From: Meconema thalassinum
Taxonomy: Eukaryota; Arthropoda; Insecta; Orthoptera; Tettigoniidae
DNA: 64,000 nucleotides
Assembly: GCA_946902985.2 (NCBI GenBank)
Contig: OX336393.1
Location: 129,732,533-129,796,532 of the forward strand
Reading direction: 5' to 3'
The notes under the pieces: generated by a model
Databases searched by the model: none
The model's input: only the letters and a program-made list of their open reading frames with translations
What the model was told of the DNA's origin: nothing
Shown here: positions 23,958-35,929 of the stretch, in pieces
How the letters are laid out: each line of letters begins with the position of its first letter
Position numbering within the stretch: position 1 is the stretch's first letter
Made by a program: the position numbers and the translations under genes

Positions 23958-24426
23958 AAACTGGTCTTTCCGATAGCGGGAAGTGGATCCAAGAAGCTGT
24001 CTAATTACAGTAAGCGTATAGGGAGACCAAAATTCATTGCTCATTACCTCACACACACACAATATTGATCATTCCAGAACAATATTAATGTTCGTTGAAG
24101 CTACGGATATGAAAACAAACTCATTATTGGAACTGTAATATATTTTTAATTGCACTTTTTTTTAACGTTATTCTTCCTTAAATACTACTTAGGCTACACA
24201 AGTTAATAACGCCACAGATCGTACTTCGTATAGAACACTTTTTTTTAAAGATCGAGACAAAAACAAAACAATTCAAGCAATAACCGTCAGAGAATGTTTT
24301 GTCTTTGCCCATTATATGACCGTCACTCTATTGTTCAGCGATTTTACCGCCGTAGCTTTTAAGTTTTTATATTCTTTTACAAAGCGAATTACAGCGAGTT
24401 TCTTCTAAGCAATTATCTTGGTAACA

Positions 24427-24660
24427 CAATGAGGAGTGATGCTGATGAGGGTTCCCGGTCCATGCGTGGTAACAGAACCAAATAGGCTACATTGGTCGCT
24501 ACCTCACTAATTCGCAACACCACGGTGGTTTAGGCAACGGCCCTATGTTAGCAGTATTGGAATAGACAGGAATTCCAGATAACACGACTGGCCCTTCTCT
24601 TCCTGCCTCCCGCGTCACCTCACCCTTCAAGTTCAGAAAGCTTGGAACCGAGGAGTATTT
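24427..24660 (+). repeat. dispersed repeat shared with 8677-8935
   Basis: Shares 'gatgagggttcccggtccat'-like text, 'attggtcgctacctcactaa', 'tattggaatagac' and 'cagaaagcttggaaccgag' with the 8.7 kb copy. Confidence 0.55.
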
Positions 24661-24904
24661 AGACTTTCAAGATTTGATTGCTGGCGGTCGAGATGGGAAC
24701 AATTCTTCTTACACGTAACACACTGTCAGCCTGCTTGGTTGACAGGTAGGCCTACAGTTGTACGAGTAGCCTCATTCAACGTTCAACAGTCCGTGGTGAC
24801 ATGAGCTCCTGTGACGCGCAATGCTTGACTTAGCCTATGTGCAGACGGCACTCCGTCATCACTGTCCTTCCCTACTTATCCCGCAAGGCTCCTGTTGCAA
24901 TAAA

Positions 24905-26311
24905 CAACAAGTAGTTCCGTGAGGAAATGTACAGCCTGTTTTCACATATCCTACCCATGTTAATTTCCTCTATCAACATACAAAATTTCAGTTCGATTGT
25001 TGTGATAGATTCGTAGATATTGAGAACCGTCTAAATATTTCAGATTTTCGCCAGGTTGGATTTTTATTATTTATGTAATATTACATGAAGATTATTGTGT
25101 GCGTGTGGTATTCAAACTTATCACATGATTAGGACACAAAAAGTAAAAACGAGATTTTAAAATTTTGCACAGCTGCCATCTTGTGGTTATGAAGACAATT
25201 AAAATAAATTAGATGCCAGTGGATTAACATTTGTGTAAGCATTTAACGTGCAAAGTTTCACTGCACTCGGATGGTTAAATCGCGAGAAACGATCATTTAA
25301 ATATTTATACTTCGCGTCACCGCCATGTTGGATTTGTGCTCACCAGGTTACTGAAAGTCCTATAGGTGAACTTACGTTCATAGCCTCTATGAACATAAAA
25401 ACATTCTGTTTGATTGTTGTAAAAGATTCGTAGATATTGAGAACCGTAAAATATTTCGGATGCTCGCCATTTTGGATTGTTATATGTATAGGCCATAGAG
25501 TTATGTACCATTAAAGGAAAATTATTGCGTAGCTTCATTATTCAAACTTTCACTTCGATCGCATGATTACGACACAAGAAATAAAGACTTAATTTTAAAA
25601 TTTTGCACAGTCGCCATCTTGAGGTTATGTACAAAATTGAACTAAATTTGATGCCAGTGCATTACAATATGTATAATCATTTACTGTACCACATTTCACT
25701 GCGCTCAGATGGTTAAATAACGAGAAAAGTCTATTAAAATATTTCAAATTCGCATGGCCGCCATGTTCGTTTTGTACTTTACAGGTTTTTGAAAGTTCCA
25801 TAAATAAACTTATAGCAGTGCCCTTTATCACCGCACAAAATTTCATGGTGATATCTGTAATAGTTTCGTAGATATAGAATGCCAGTGAAATATTTCGCAC
25901 AGCCGCCATCTTGAGGTTATGTAAACAATTGAACTAAATTGGACGCCAATGCATTACAATGAGTATAAACATTTGCTGTACCAAGTTTCATTACGTTTGG
26001 ATGGTTAAATCACGAGAATAGTCTATTTAAATTCTCAACTCCGCTTGGCCGCCATTTTGGTTATGTAGTTACCAGGGTTTTGAAAGTATCACAGGTGAAC
26101 TTCTAGTAGTGCCCTTTATCACCGTACAAAATTTCAGGTGATATCGGCAATAGTTTCGGAGATACTGATTACTGGTGAAATATTTCGCACAGCCGCCATG
26201 TTGGTTTGATGAGACTCAATAAAATTTGAAGGGCACGGTCGGGGTCGGCCAGAAAGGTGCTATGATCATACCGAGTTTCATTGAAATCGCCCCAGCTATT
26301 TATAAGTTATT

Positions 26312-26346
<35 letters not shown>

Positions 26347-26456
26347 AATCACACACACACGCACACACAGGCAGACACACGGACAAAAGGTGATCTCATC
26401 ATGAGCCTATATATTTTTTTTTTCATAAAATGAAAATAGGCTAACAAATGCTGTTC
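24905..26456 (+). repeat. hairpin-ended repeat, array copy C
   Basis: It starts 'aacaagtagttccgtgagga', the reverse complement of the 'tcacggaactacttg' terminus of copies A and B. It ends with a (ca)n tract (26318-26345) and a terminal hairpin (cataaaatgaaaataggcta). The interior repeats 'tcgtagatattgagaaccgt' at about 25011 and 25429 and related 'gtgatatc..taatagtttcg.agata' at about 25850 and 26140. Recurring 'gccgccat' words lie near 25155-26200. Confidence 0.65.
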
Positions 26457-26622
26457 AGCGGCAATGAAATCTTGAATGGCTAATATCACTGTGGTTTGTC
26501 TCGCCCTGTAAGAAAGGATCCGTGCCCGGCTGTAACCATGGCAACAGTACTTGCCACTTGTCTCTGTAATGGAAATACAATATTTGTACGTAGCGTCTTT
26601 TCATGATATGAAATACAGGTTT

Positions 26623-27222
26623 ACAAGTGTTTAGTGCTTTTCAGTCGGTCAACACGAATGTACCCAAAAGAGATGGGTTATGCCCTAATCCTGAAATAAA
26701 TTACATGAGATTAATAAAACACTAGGATGACCAGTTTCGATCGTCAAGCGATCATCATCAGATCCATTACACTTAGGCTATAAAATCTATGTTTGAAATA
26801 CAGGTGAAAATATTTACAATATGTACAATTATTTAGTTGCAGTATTGGTACTGCAACTGTCAGTGTATGCTAAATGCAGTATATATGTTAGGTGAAATGC
26901 TACTTTAGAGTAAAGTACAATCTCCGGATAGCTATCACCATTTAGCATTTCACCTAACATATATACTGCATTTAGCATACACTGACAGTTGCAGTACCAA
27001 TACTGCAACTAAATAATTGTACATATTGTAAATATTTTCACCTGTATTTCAAACATAGATTTTATAGCCTAAGTGTAATGGATCTGATGATGATCGCTTG
27101 ACGATCGAAACTGGTCATCCTAGTGTTTTATTAATCTCATGTAATTTATTTCAGGATTAGGGCATAACCCATCTCTTTTGGGTACATTCGTGTTGACCGA
27201 CTGAAAAGCACTAAACACTTGT
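26623..27222. repeat. near-perfect 600-bp palindrome (two 280-bp arms, 40-bp spacer)
   Basis: The arm 26623-26902 is the reverse complement of 26943-27222 with no mismatch that I could find by eye. The spacer 26903-26942 is unique. Each arm corresponds to the single-orientation repeat at 5298-5575, which differs by scattered substitutions. As RNA or single-stranded DNA this would fold into a 280-bp stem. Confidence 0.9.
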
Positions 27223-27514
27223 TTACTAAGGCAACACTGACAATATGGCTTCAAACACCACAAATACAGGTTTATGAGATAACCTAGACTATTAACCATG
27301 TGTGTGTTCCCCTCTAATAGAATCTAAACTGCAGGAGTGATTTCAATGACACTCATTAATGATATATAGCCTATCTACCTTGCCGACCTCGACCGTGCCT
27401 TTCAATTGTTAATACGTTTCACAAATAAAACATGGCGACCGCGCGAAATATTTCACCGGCATTCTATATCTCCGAAACTGTTACTGACATCACCCTGAAA
27501 TTTTGTCCCAAAAG

Positions 27515-27876
27515 CTATTCCTTACTTCTTCTTCTAGTCCCTTTCCGTTCCGGATGTCGGCAACCCTCTCTGTTCTGAGCCGTTTGGAATAACTCTTCCG
27601 TTGTCTTGAGAGTCTAGTCTCTGAGGATTTTTAGCCAGGAGATTCGTCTCCTGCCAACACCAGGTATTATTCCTTGCAGAATTTCTTGCAGTAGATGGTA
27701 TCTGCTTCCGTTGCGCATAATTTGACCGAAGTATTGCATCTTTCCCGTCTTTACAATGACCAGTAGTTTCATATCCTTTCCCCTTCTTCGAAGGATCTAT
27801 GCATTTGTGATATGATCTGTCCATGATACTCTTGGCATCCGTCGATAGAGCCACATCTCAAAGGCCTCTAATTTTT
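27515..27876 (-). pseudogene. non-LTR retrotransposon C-terminal remnant
   Basis: Minus-strand translation in shifting frames gives FEMWLYRRMPRVSW, a TGKMQYFGQIMRN-like stretch and GVGRRRISWLKN. This is the familiar C-terminal order of arthropod LINE ORF2 proteins (FEMW.YRR...W ... LGH..R ... G.RR.SWL). Frame changes and stops make it a pseudogene. The 27877 hairpin-ended repeat begins exactly where the LINE text stops. Confidence 0.75.
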
Positions 27877-28907
27877 AGCCTACTTTCCACATTTTGTAAA
27901 AATTGAGGAAAAAGTAGATTTATGAGATCAATCCGGGCAAATGTGTGTATGTCTGTCCTTCTGTCTATCTGTCTGTCTATGTGTTCCCCCCCCCCCTCCC
28001 CTACCAACTCCTAAACAGCTGCAGCTATCGAAACCAAATATTGTATGTGTAAAGAGCTATGCCTGAATATTGCAAGGCCATATTTGAAAATGACGTCAGT
28101 GCTACCATCTGCTGAAAAATCACAATTGAAAATTGAGGTCCATATTGGATATCTCGGAAAATATGCATGGGAATTGTTCCAAAATTGACACACATATAAT
28201 TAATATTACATCAGACTAATTTACAGGAGCCCATACATGAGAGTGTTGCCAACATGATTCTATGCCTGCTGATAAGTCCAATCACTAAATGCATGTAATT
28301 TCCATACTATCTATTGGATTTCAACCAAATTTGGTATGTGATTTTTGTACCGGAGCAGATATGAATATGCATTTTTTAGTGTCAAAAGGGCTTCCAACTG
28401 TTGAAAAATGCCCTCTATACATTTTTATCCTAATCTCAATATATCAGAAAGTATGCAGGCCAACCGTTCTAAACTTTGCATACATATAGGCCTAGTACCT
28501 GCAAATGTTGCTTAATTTTCAGTATCCGATATACGACAGAGCTGCCAACATGATTCTACGCGTGCTGATAATTTTAATGTTGAATCACATGTAACTTCGA
28601 TACTAATAAATGAAGTTCTTTCAAATTTGGCACATAATAGCCTATTGGTCATAATATTTTAATTTAAGTTTGAGCATCCATTTTATGGCAGTGTCGCCAA
28701 CCTGATTTTACGCCTATATTTATATAGGCCTACATGTAACGTGCATACTATCTATTGGATCTCACCCAAATTTTGCATGTGCATTGTGGACCTTAAGAGA
28801 TCGAGCTAAGAATATATTTAGAGTCGCCAGGTCTGCCAATTGTTGATATATGGTGTCTATAATTTAAAGAAAAGTAGGCTCTTTAGTTCGTCACGGAATT
28901 ACTTGTT
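27877..28907 (-). repeat. hairpin-ended dispersed repeat, copy B
   Basis: Begins with agcctactttcc, a loop including ttttgtaaaaa, then aaaaagtagatt. A tctg-rich tract follows, and the copy ends 'ggctctttagttcgtcacgg' (about 28873-28892). It is collinear with 990-2851 but lacks the SINE, and it interrupts or abuts the LINE remnant on its left. Confidence 0.65.
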
Positions 28908-29595
28908 TATTGAGTGACTTAGCCTATTCCTTATAGCACATGGAAAATCCCTTTAATATGCGGGAAAGTATTCAATGAAAAAGACTAGTGGGATGCGTGA
29001 AAATAGGCTATTTACTTCTTCACGGAACTACTTATCAAACCATTTATCTCCAAAGGTATTTTATAACGAAAAGACATTTCAATGGACAGGGACTCAGAAA
29101 GGGGTGAGGCACGATTGCTAGTCCTTAATAGAATCTACGATGAACTATCCGAAAATAAGCTGCAAATCCATGGAATAACTAATGCTGATTACCGAAAATA
29201 AGCTAAGCTCTTTTTCAGTTTCGAATTTACTTTTAATTGAATTTTGTTGGCAAAGCGTCAGTAATCCTTCAATTATCAACGGCATCAAAACAGATGCTGC
29301 ACAAATTGCGGCACCGCACGTAATCACACTAGCCGTCAACAGTCTCACAGCAAGGATACGTAACGTGAGCAATGTCCATTATCACTGACATTTTCGGCTG
29401 TAAATTATGAGGCGAACGAATGCGGGCAAGGACAGTAAGTTAAACACGTTGACGAAAGGAAGATAGATATAACTTAGTATGTTTATTACCAAAACTTTCT
29501 CCACTACAGGATATTGGAGGATTGTAGTTAAGATAGGGGAGCTGATTGTTACCGGAAGTCAAAATTCTTTTTAAAGTTAATTGTAGTTGTTGATC
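28908..29595. other. unassigned DNA
   Basis: A second short 'ggctatttacttcttcacgg' terminus-like word at 29006-29025 suggests another decayed member of the hairpin-ended family. Nothing else is recognised. The antiparallel ORFs at 29145-29388 have no motif. Confidence 0.45.
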
Positions 29596-29599
29596 GATT

Positions 29600-30003
29600 T
29601 AGGGGTTTTGCAACAACGTAGTCAAGCCTCGTGTACATGTTTGTGTGTGTGTGTGTGTGTGAGTGTGGGGAATTTGTCAGATAACCTGTGTTATTGTGAT
29701 GGCTGTATTAGTGTGTGTATTTGTAATTAAGATGAGGATTGGGAAGGGGGCAGCCATGGCGTTACGTTAGGACCCATCCCGGTATTTGCCTGCAGTAGAA
29801 ATGTGAAACCACTGCAAACCACTTCCAGGATGGCTGAGGTAGGAATCGAACCCACCTGCTCTCAGATTTGCCTCAAGAGGCTGAGTGTACCCCACTTCAA
29901 CTCCTCACACCAGAATTAAAATTTATTGGCAGAGCCGGGAATCGAACCCGGACCTCCGGGGCGGTAGCCAAGGATGTTAGCTACTACGCAACGAGAAGGA
30001 CTG
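29600..30003 (-). mobile_element. SINE (antisense), first of a tandem pair
   Basis: On the minus strand the head is near 30003 with B box 'ggttcgattcccggctctg' (about 29932-29950). The body reads down to the 'ggttatctgacaaattcc' end near 29670-29690. A second B-box-like 'gggttcgattcctacctca' lies inside at about 29838-29856. Confidence 0.6.
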
Positions 30004-30311
30004 TATACAATTTGTCGGATAACCTGTGTTATTGTAGTGTTTGTAGTAGCATGTGTATTTGTAATTCAGGAAATAATTGGGAAGGAGGAGGTCATGGCCT
30101 TAACTTAGGAACCATCCCAGCATTTGCCTTTGCCTGGAATAGATGCAGGGTGGGGGCTTGGAAAAACACCTATTCTCAGTTTTGTCTCACGAGGCTGAGT
30201 GTACCCCGTTCCAGCTCCTCAGACCAGAATTAAAATTTCTTGGCAGTACCGGGAATCAAACCCGGACCTCCAGGGTGTTTGCCAAGAATACTAGCCGCTA
30301 CACTAAGAGGT
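30004..30311 (-). mobile_element. SINE (antisense), second of a tandem pair
   Basis: Head near 30311 (minus strand: 'cctcttagtgtagcggcta'), B box 'gggtttgattcccggtact'. The body matches the first copy word for word in places (aattgggaagg...ggaccatcccagcatttgcc region). Confidence 0.6.
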
Positions 30312-30316
30312 GATCA

Positions 30317-30745
30317 ATGAAAGAGCAGTACTCTGTGTATCAATGTATGATAATATTTTATCCGAGAAAATACGTTCAGAAGACACATCTTCGGAGAGAT
30401 CTAGAAGAGTTTCTCACTATCTGGGCAAGGTCTTTCACCTACCTGCCAGGCCATCATAGAGAAAAACATGACATTTATTATATATGCTTGTCATGTTTAA
30501 AGTTCAGAAAAGAAACACTGCAGTGGTCGCAAAAAGTAAGACATGTAGACTATTATGAAAAAGACCTCGTTGGAGAGCACATTTCATCATATGTAAACAC
30601 AAATGACGGATCATTATTAACTGATTTCACCATAGTACAGGTGATAACGTGTATAGGCTATCACTCTTTCATTATACACACACCACAAATACCACACAGC
30701 AGAATAGCCTGTTCATTCTCTCTTTCTCATAACTTAGTTGCATAA
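30317..30745 (+). other. unrecognised 142-codon ORF
   Basis: An ATG-initiated frame encoding a protein with no motif I recognise. It contains a few Cys/His residues (CLSCLKF near residue 60). There is no splice or promoter evidence and it begins directly at the edge of a SINE. It is kept only because it is long for this region, and most likely is not a gene. Confidence 0.15.
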
Positions 30746-31232
30746 ATTCGGCGCTAACTACAGATAATTATTGTGGAAGCAACAATGAACAAACAAGGGG
30801 ACATCGAGAGCGTCAATCTCAGGAACTGGGCGAAACTTTGTATCCCCAATTCATTTGAGCTATCCGTAGACAGGACAAAATCGTGCCTGTTTGAATACGT
30901 ACGAGAAACTTGGACGCGCCTGGACTGTGCCTCTCTCTGCTGAGCTGGCTGCCCTGATTGCCGGTGCTGTGACAGCTCTCCGCCGCGTCTGACCGAGACA
31001 AGTTGGGGTCGCTAGCCCACCGAATATTACGCAAACAAATAAACTAACTTCATCCAATACATTCGTTGTCTGACACATGTTCACTGTGTTTAGCGCGTTT
31101 CTCCTCGTACCAGTAGCGTACTAGAAGATTACGCGCTTAGCATTAAATATTCAGAAATACTGATAAGGTATCCTGGAACTCATTTAAGACATTGCAATTT
31201 CGGCCACTTATGTATACCACTTGTTTTTTTTC
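30746..31232. other. unassigned GC-richer stretch
   Basis: The segment 30880-31020 is GC-richer than its surroundings (for example cgcctggactgtgcctctct) and has open frames on the minus strand, but no motif, splice pair or repeat family was recognised. Confidence 0.35.
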
Positions 31233-31464
31233 GGCTGGCTGCGTGGCTCAGCGGTAACGTTCTCGCTTGCTAAGCCCAAGGTTGCAGGTTCGTATCCTGG
31301 CGCAGTCAGCTGGCATTTGAGGGTGCGAAAATGTGAGGGAGCCGTGTCAGTAGATTTACTGGCACGTTAAAGATCCCCTTCGGGGCAAAATTCCGGCACC
31401 CCGGCGTCTCTAAAAGCCAGAGTAGTTAAAAGGGACGTAAAACCAATAACATTATTATTATTAT
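31233..31464 (+). mobile_element. tRNA-derived SINE, family A
   Basis: The head 'ggctggctgcgtggctcagc' (A box) is followed by 'gcaggttcgtatcctggc' (B box). The body contains 'gatccccttcggggcaaaa' and 'gggacgtaaaacc' and an (att)n tail. The partner copy is antisense at 14231-14449. Confidence 0.8.
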
Positions 31465-32396
31465 GTTTTTTTTCATTTGTTTTCATATTACAAAATAATG
31501 ATTACCATATGACGTTCGACCGATCAACCACAACACAGCGAAGGCAGTACGGGAGGGAGTGAGACGGGAAAGCGAGCGAGTGGGACAAACATAGTCTTCC
31601 CCCCCACCATGGCTGCAAGGCCGTCCATGGCAGAATAATTTCGCGTTTCTGATTGAAGTCTAGTGTAATGTGCTTCCTTTTAGATGATTTTAGTTCTAAA
31701 TAAGATAATATTTGGCAACAACTTACAGTAAAGAATCTATCCACATTAGAGAGAGTGAAAACACTCTACATCAAAAGAATATTGGTAGTATCAAAGATGA
31801 TAAGATCAAGCCCTGTTTTTCTTCTGACGAAATAAAGTTTCCTCGTTGAAGATCGCAGGATACATTTTCCTTTACAGAACTCCAAAGCCTCTGTGGATTT
31901 ACTGATATCTCTACAAGAAACCAAGAGAAGAGATATGGCCAGAATTTTATGGCACCGGTGCTATGGTAGACCGGACCTGGACTACAATCAATTTTGAAAT
32001 GAGACATGTATTCACGAGGATGGCAGTGCATGGTTTTTCACCATCTCATCTGTAAAAATACATCATATCACGAACCGAAAATGACTAATCTTGTGAGTGT
32101 CAACTGTGTGGAAAGGGCTGCCAACGATATCATCTGGAATTATGTGTTAGAAGGACAAAATCAATAACTGAGTATGCAAATTACACGAACTAATACCGTA
32201 ATTACAGAAGTGTGCAAATTATTAGACTTGACGGCAGAGTTCCAGAAATCCATTTATACTTTTCACGGCTTAATGCACTAAATATGTTTGCAAGGTGGTG
32301 AAATTACTTCAAATGTTTAAAGAAGAGTCTTAATTATGATTTCTTTTCAGAAACTCAAAGTAAAATGATATTTTAGAATTCCCACTGACACAGGAG
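31465..32396. other. unassigned DNA
   Basis: No recognisable gene or repeat. The minus-strand ORFs at 31502-31744 and 31771-32031 lack motifs. Confidence 0.45.
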
Positions 32397-32727
32397 CCTT
32401 GAAAATCCACAGCCTGTTTCCAGTCGACCGACCGGCTCAGGAATGGAGTGAATGAAGCCCCCATCTAGCGGCGAAGACAGGAACTGTGCCGGCTGCCGAA
32501 GCCGGTCACACTCCTCTGAGGCAATGATTAAATGAATGACAGATGAAATGAAATGATAGTGGAGAGTGTTGCTGGAATGAAATTTTGACAGGGAAAACCG
32601 GAGTACCCGCAGATAAACCTGCCTTCCTCCGCTTTGTCCATCACAAGTCTCACATGGAGTGACCGGCATTTGAACCACGGACACAGCGGTAAGAGGCCGG
32701 CATACTGCCGCCTTAGACACCAGAAGC
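32397..32727 (-). mobile_element. tRNA-derived SINE, family E (antisense)
   Basis: Reverse complement of the 15627-15945 copy. On the minus strand it has the head near 32727, B box 'gtggttcaaatgccggtca', and the end 'gactggaaacaggctgtgg'. The sequence is well conserved throughout. Confidence 0.75.
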
Positions 32728-32960
32728 CTTGCTAATGCAAAATGCCACACGTTTGGTTTTGATTACTTCGCTCTACTTTTCATGTAAATTTATAGCAGAG
32801 ATATTTGGGGTATTTTTATACTGATGATCCGCTGTTGAATTATTCAAAGATTGCTATGTATTGAAATCACCTGACTTAGAGGGTACATTCCAAAGTCAGT
32901 GCAAAATAGAAAACGGACCCAGCTCGGGTATCCGTCCCCGGGGGAGAAAACATTACTATA

Positions 32961-33172
32961 GTAAAGCCATCATTACTTCCGACTTGACGTTTCAGTGTTA
33001 CCCTAGAGTTATCTAGCGGTCAGAAGGAAAATCACTTTAACTAGACAATCACAAGCAGACATTCAAATTGATATACCACGACAAATAGAGTTTCGTTCGC
33101 GATGTCCACATTTAGCGAACGAAACTCTAGCATGGCACTGAAACGTCAAGTCGGAAGTAATGAAGGCTCTAC
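32961..33172. mobile_element. TA-flanked MITE, copy 2
   Basis: Flanked by TA (32959-32960, 33173-33174). The inverted ends are gtaaagccatcattacttcc and, from the other side, gtagagccttcattacttcc. It is 212 bp, about 19 bp longer than copy 1, which lacks the 'aaatagagtttcgttcgcga' segment. Confidence 0.75.
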
Positions 33173-33733
33173 TATAAGTAGGGTTAGAAAATGTTTCAGC
33201 AGTTGGTCAACGAAATGATTTTGATTAAGAAAATGTGACTGGTTTATATTCGTTATTTGATTCTAATAACTTGCACACCTCTGTATGTTAATACAATCTT
33301 CTTTATTACACTACTATATAGCTATTCCCGGCATGCGTTGCAATGGCAATCAGACAGAAAGGAACATAATAATAATGAACCCCCAGCCAAAAACCGTGGC
33401 GTGAACTGTATTGGAATAGACAGCGATACCAGATAACACGGCGGGCTGCTGACAGTCTCCTCATGTCACCTCACGATGAATCAACAAGCTATTCTCATAC
33501 CTGTCATTGTGGTGTTTTAAGTATGCAGATTGCGCAATTGGATTACTGTGGGATTTAAGGCTTCCTGTTAAGTCCCTCACCCGTTTGTTATATAAATAAT
33601 TTGTAGTCAGAAACCTTCTCTGGAGTGAACACAACAACTCACCCAAATTTCATCGCAATCGGATGAATGGTATATAACCGCATCGGGGACAGACAGTCAG
33701 ACAAACTATCCCGCAGTCTAACATTGATTTATA

Positions 33734-35104
33734 CACTGAAGAAAATGGAAACTGCAACACCCAGAAGGAGTGGTGCTACATTGCTGCAATTGAACATGCA
33801 GGACGAGTGGTCAGTTGTGATTCGATTATTACACTTCCAGGTCCCTCTGACCGCAAGTTTGGACAACAATACATACAAAATGTGCCCACCACGAGCTGTA
33901 ATACATTGATGAATTCGGCGAGGCATGGAGTCAATAAGGCCCTGGATCGCTTTCTTAGGAATTGTGGCCCATGCTTGCTGCACTGCATGGGTCAGTTGTT
34001 CCAGAGTTGTGGGTCGCTGAGGACGGTTGGCCAGTTGTCGACCCATCATGTCCCACACATGCTCAATAGGACTGAGGTCCGGGGATCTGGCGGGCCATTC
34101 TAAGATTGTGATGTCGTGGAGATCTTCCCTAGAGATGCGTGCAGTGTGAACCTGGGCATTGTCCTGCTGAAACATCCCATTAGCAATGATCGCCATCATA
34201 AGAACAACCACTGGATTGAGTACCCTATCAAAGTACTGTCGAGCAGTCATAATGTCTTCAACAAGCACTAATTTTGATTTCACATGAAAGCCAAGAGCTT
34301 CCTAGGCCATAATGCTTGGTCGACAATAAGGTCTGGGCGGCCCCTCTCCCCGGTACGTCGGCGCACACGATTCCGGCGATCACTGCGGGCAAGACAGAAG
34401 CGCGATTCATCACTAAAGACGACCCTATGCCATTCGTCGACCCACGTCGATCGTTCTCGACACCAGGCCAGCCTTACACGTTGCTGTTGTGGGGTCAATG
34501 GAACACCTTCTGCAGGGACACGGGATCGTAAGCCAGCTGCACGCAGGCGATTACCAACTGTTTGTTGTGTAACGTGGGGTACCACAGCTGCTCGAATTTG
34601 CGCTGCTGTTGCATGGGGTTCCATCCGGGCCATCCGAATGATGCGGCGATCCTCTCTCACAGTTGTCTGTCGCGCTGGGCCTGTGCCAGGTCTACGAGTG
34701 TGGGCACCTTCATTTGACCACTGCTGCCATACACGTTGTACCGTAGATGCCTGTCGGCCAACACGTGCAGCGACAGTCCTTAGCGATGATCCAGCCTCAC
34801 ACAGCCCAATTATCCGAGCCCTCTCAAACGGCGACAGTTGTTGATAGCGTGCTCTTCTCTGTCGTCGAGGCATTTTGACGGGGAACACTTCACTGCACAG
34901 ACTGCAAGTCAACAACGCTACACCAGAGTCCGTATACTGGAGTTGATTCCTCCGCGACCAATCACGCGGGGAGACCTTTAGCAACAATCCAATGGGTCTG
35001 AAACTTTGACCGTTTACATACCTACATGGCATCGTTCAATATCTTGAAAATCAATACTAACGACCAATGCCTTTATGGTGTTGCAATTTCCATATTCTTC
35101 AGTG
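33734..35104 (-). mobile_element. Tc1-like DNA transposon, second family
   Basis: The terminal inverted repeats 33734-33761 (cactgaagaaaatggaaact...) and 35077-35104 match with two differences. They are flanked by TA (33732-33733 and 35105-35106). The 1371-bp element carries a broken transposase on the minus strand. Its ends and protein differ from the 10.4 kb Tc1, so two Tc1 lineages are present. Its right edge lies 7 bp from the candidate Helitron 5' end. Confidence 0.88.
33741..34873 (-). pseudogene. Tc1-family transposase, frameshifted
   Basis: The N-terminal part starts at an ATG at 34873 (MPRRQRRARYQQLSPFERAR). It holds helix-turn-helix motifs (SSLRTVAARVGRQASTVQRV; ATAAQIRAAVVPHVTQQTV) and the first catalytic D in VVFSDESRF. 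That frame stops at about 34280. The C-terminal part continues in another frame, with the second D in FQQDNAQVH and E in LSPIEHVWD, 32 residues apart. At least one frameshift between about 34200 and 34310 breaks the catalytic domain, so the copy cannot make an intact enzyme. Confidence 0.85.
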
Positions 35105-35469
35105 TACTCTATCTTATATATAAAAGTGAAAGTCTGTATGTATGTATGTGGGTATGTGGGTGGGTCTGTTCCGTATACAAATCTACACCGTTTCACCAAT
35201 CTCAACCGAATTTTGCATACACATAGTTTAGGACACTGAAGGAACCGCTGGCTACATGAATTTTCGATAGTCTTTCTCATTCTTCTGATTTCGACCCTTT
35301 TGCACTCCAGCACATGCTAATCAAATCATAAAATATACTCATGAAGGAATGGCAAGGCGGATAGATTCCATGGCAACATAGCTCAAGTCGAGACACGGCC
35401 GACTGGATGCCATTTGCGCTCTGCACTACCGGTATAGAAAATGAGGATCTTTACTTGAAATCCCGTTAG

Positions 35470-35475
35470 TTACTC
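35470..35475 (+). repeat. left target-site duplication of the Polinton
   Basis: The hexamer ttactc abuts the left TIR and is repeated exactly at 53430-53435. Six-base duplications are characteristic of Polinton/Maverick integration. Confidence 0.95.
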
Positions 35476-35929
35476 AGTAGGGGGGTAGTAGGGGTTCTGC
35501 CCCCCCCCACCACTACTCCCAATGCGAGCCGATAATTCCCGAACCCGTTGTCGGAGATTCACGAATGAGGTGTCGTTGGACTCGGGCTGACGGGGGCTTT
35601 GCTATGGACCACTCATTTCAACCCCTAAATAAAACCTACCCCTACTAGGGGGTGAAATTGTAATTTTTAGTGAAAGTCTCTTTTCAAATACGACATGTAT
35701 AAGGTGCGCTGCTAAAATGAACTTAAATGTTGTTGCTCATATCACGCATACGTTTTTCTGGCTGCCGCTATGGATGAACATTTTTGTTTTTGTTTTTTAC
35801 GCATGCGCACTGGGGATTTTTGTAAGAGGGCGAGCTCTTTGAAAAAAAATGATTGATAAGAAGAGGTTTTGATGGTGAGGAGAGAGCCAGATAGTCGCCT
35901 ACTTTCCTACGAAGTTTGCCGATATGTCT

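Noticed and set aside
23660..24004. 114-codon ORF across the (ca)n tract, with a near-identical one at 63625-63894
   Set aside because: The protein is mostly a Thr-His dipeptide repeat encoded by the microsatellite, and the rest is the dispersed repeat.
29868..30233. 121-codon plus-strand ORF
   Set aside because: It lies wholly inside two antisense SINE copies.
30317..30745. 142-codon ORF as a genuine gene
   Set aside because: No domain, splice or promoter evidence, and it begins at a SINE edge. Kept only as a very low-confidence feature.
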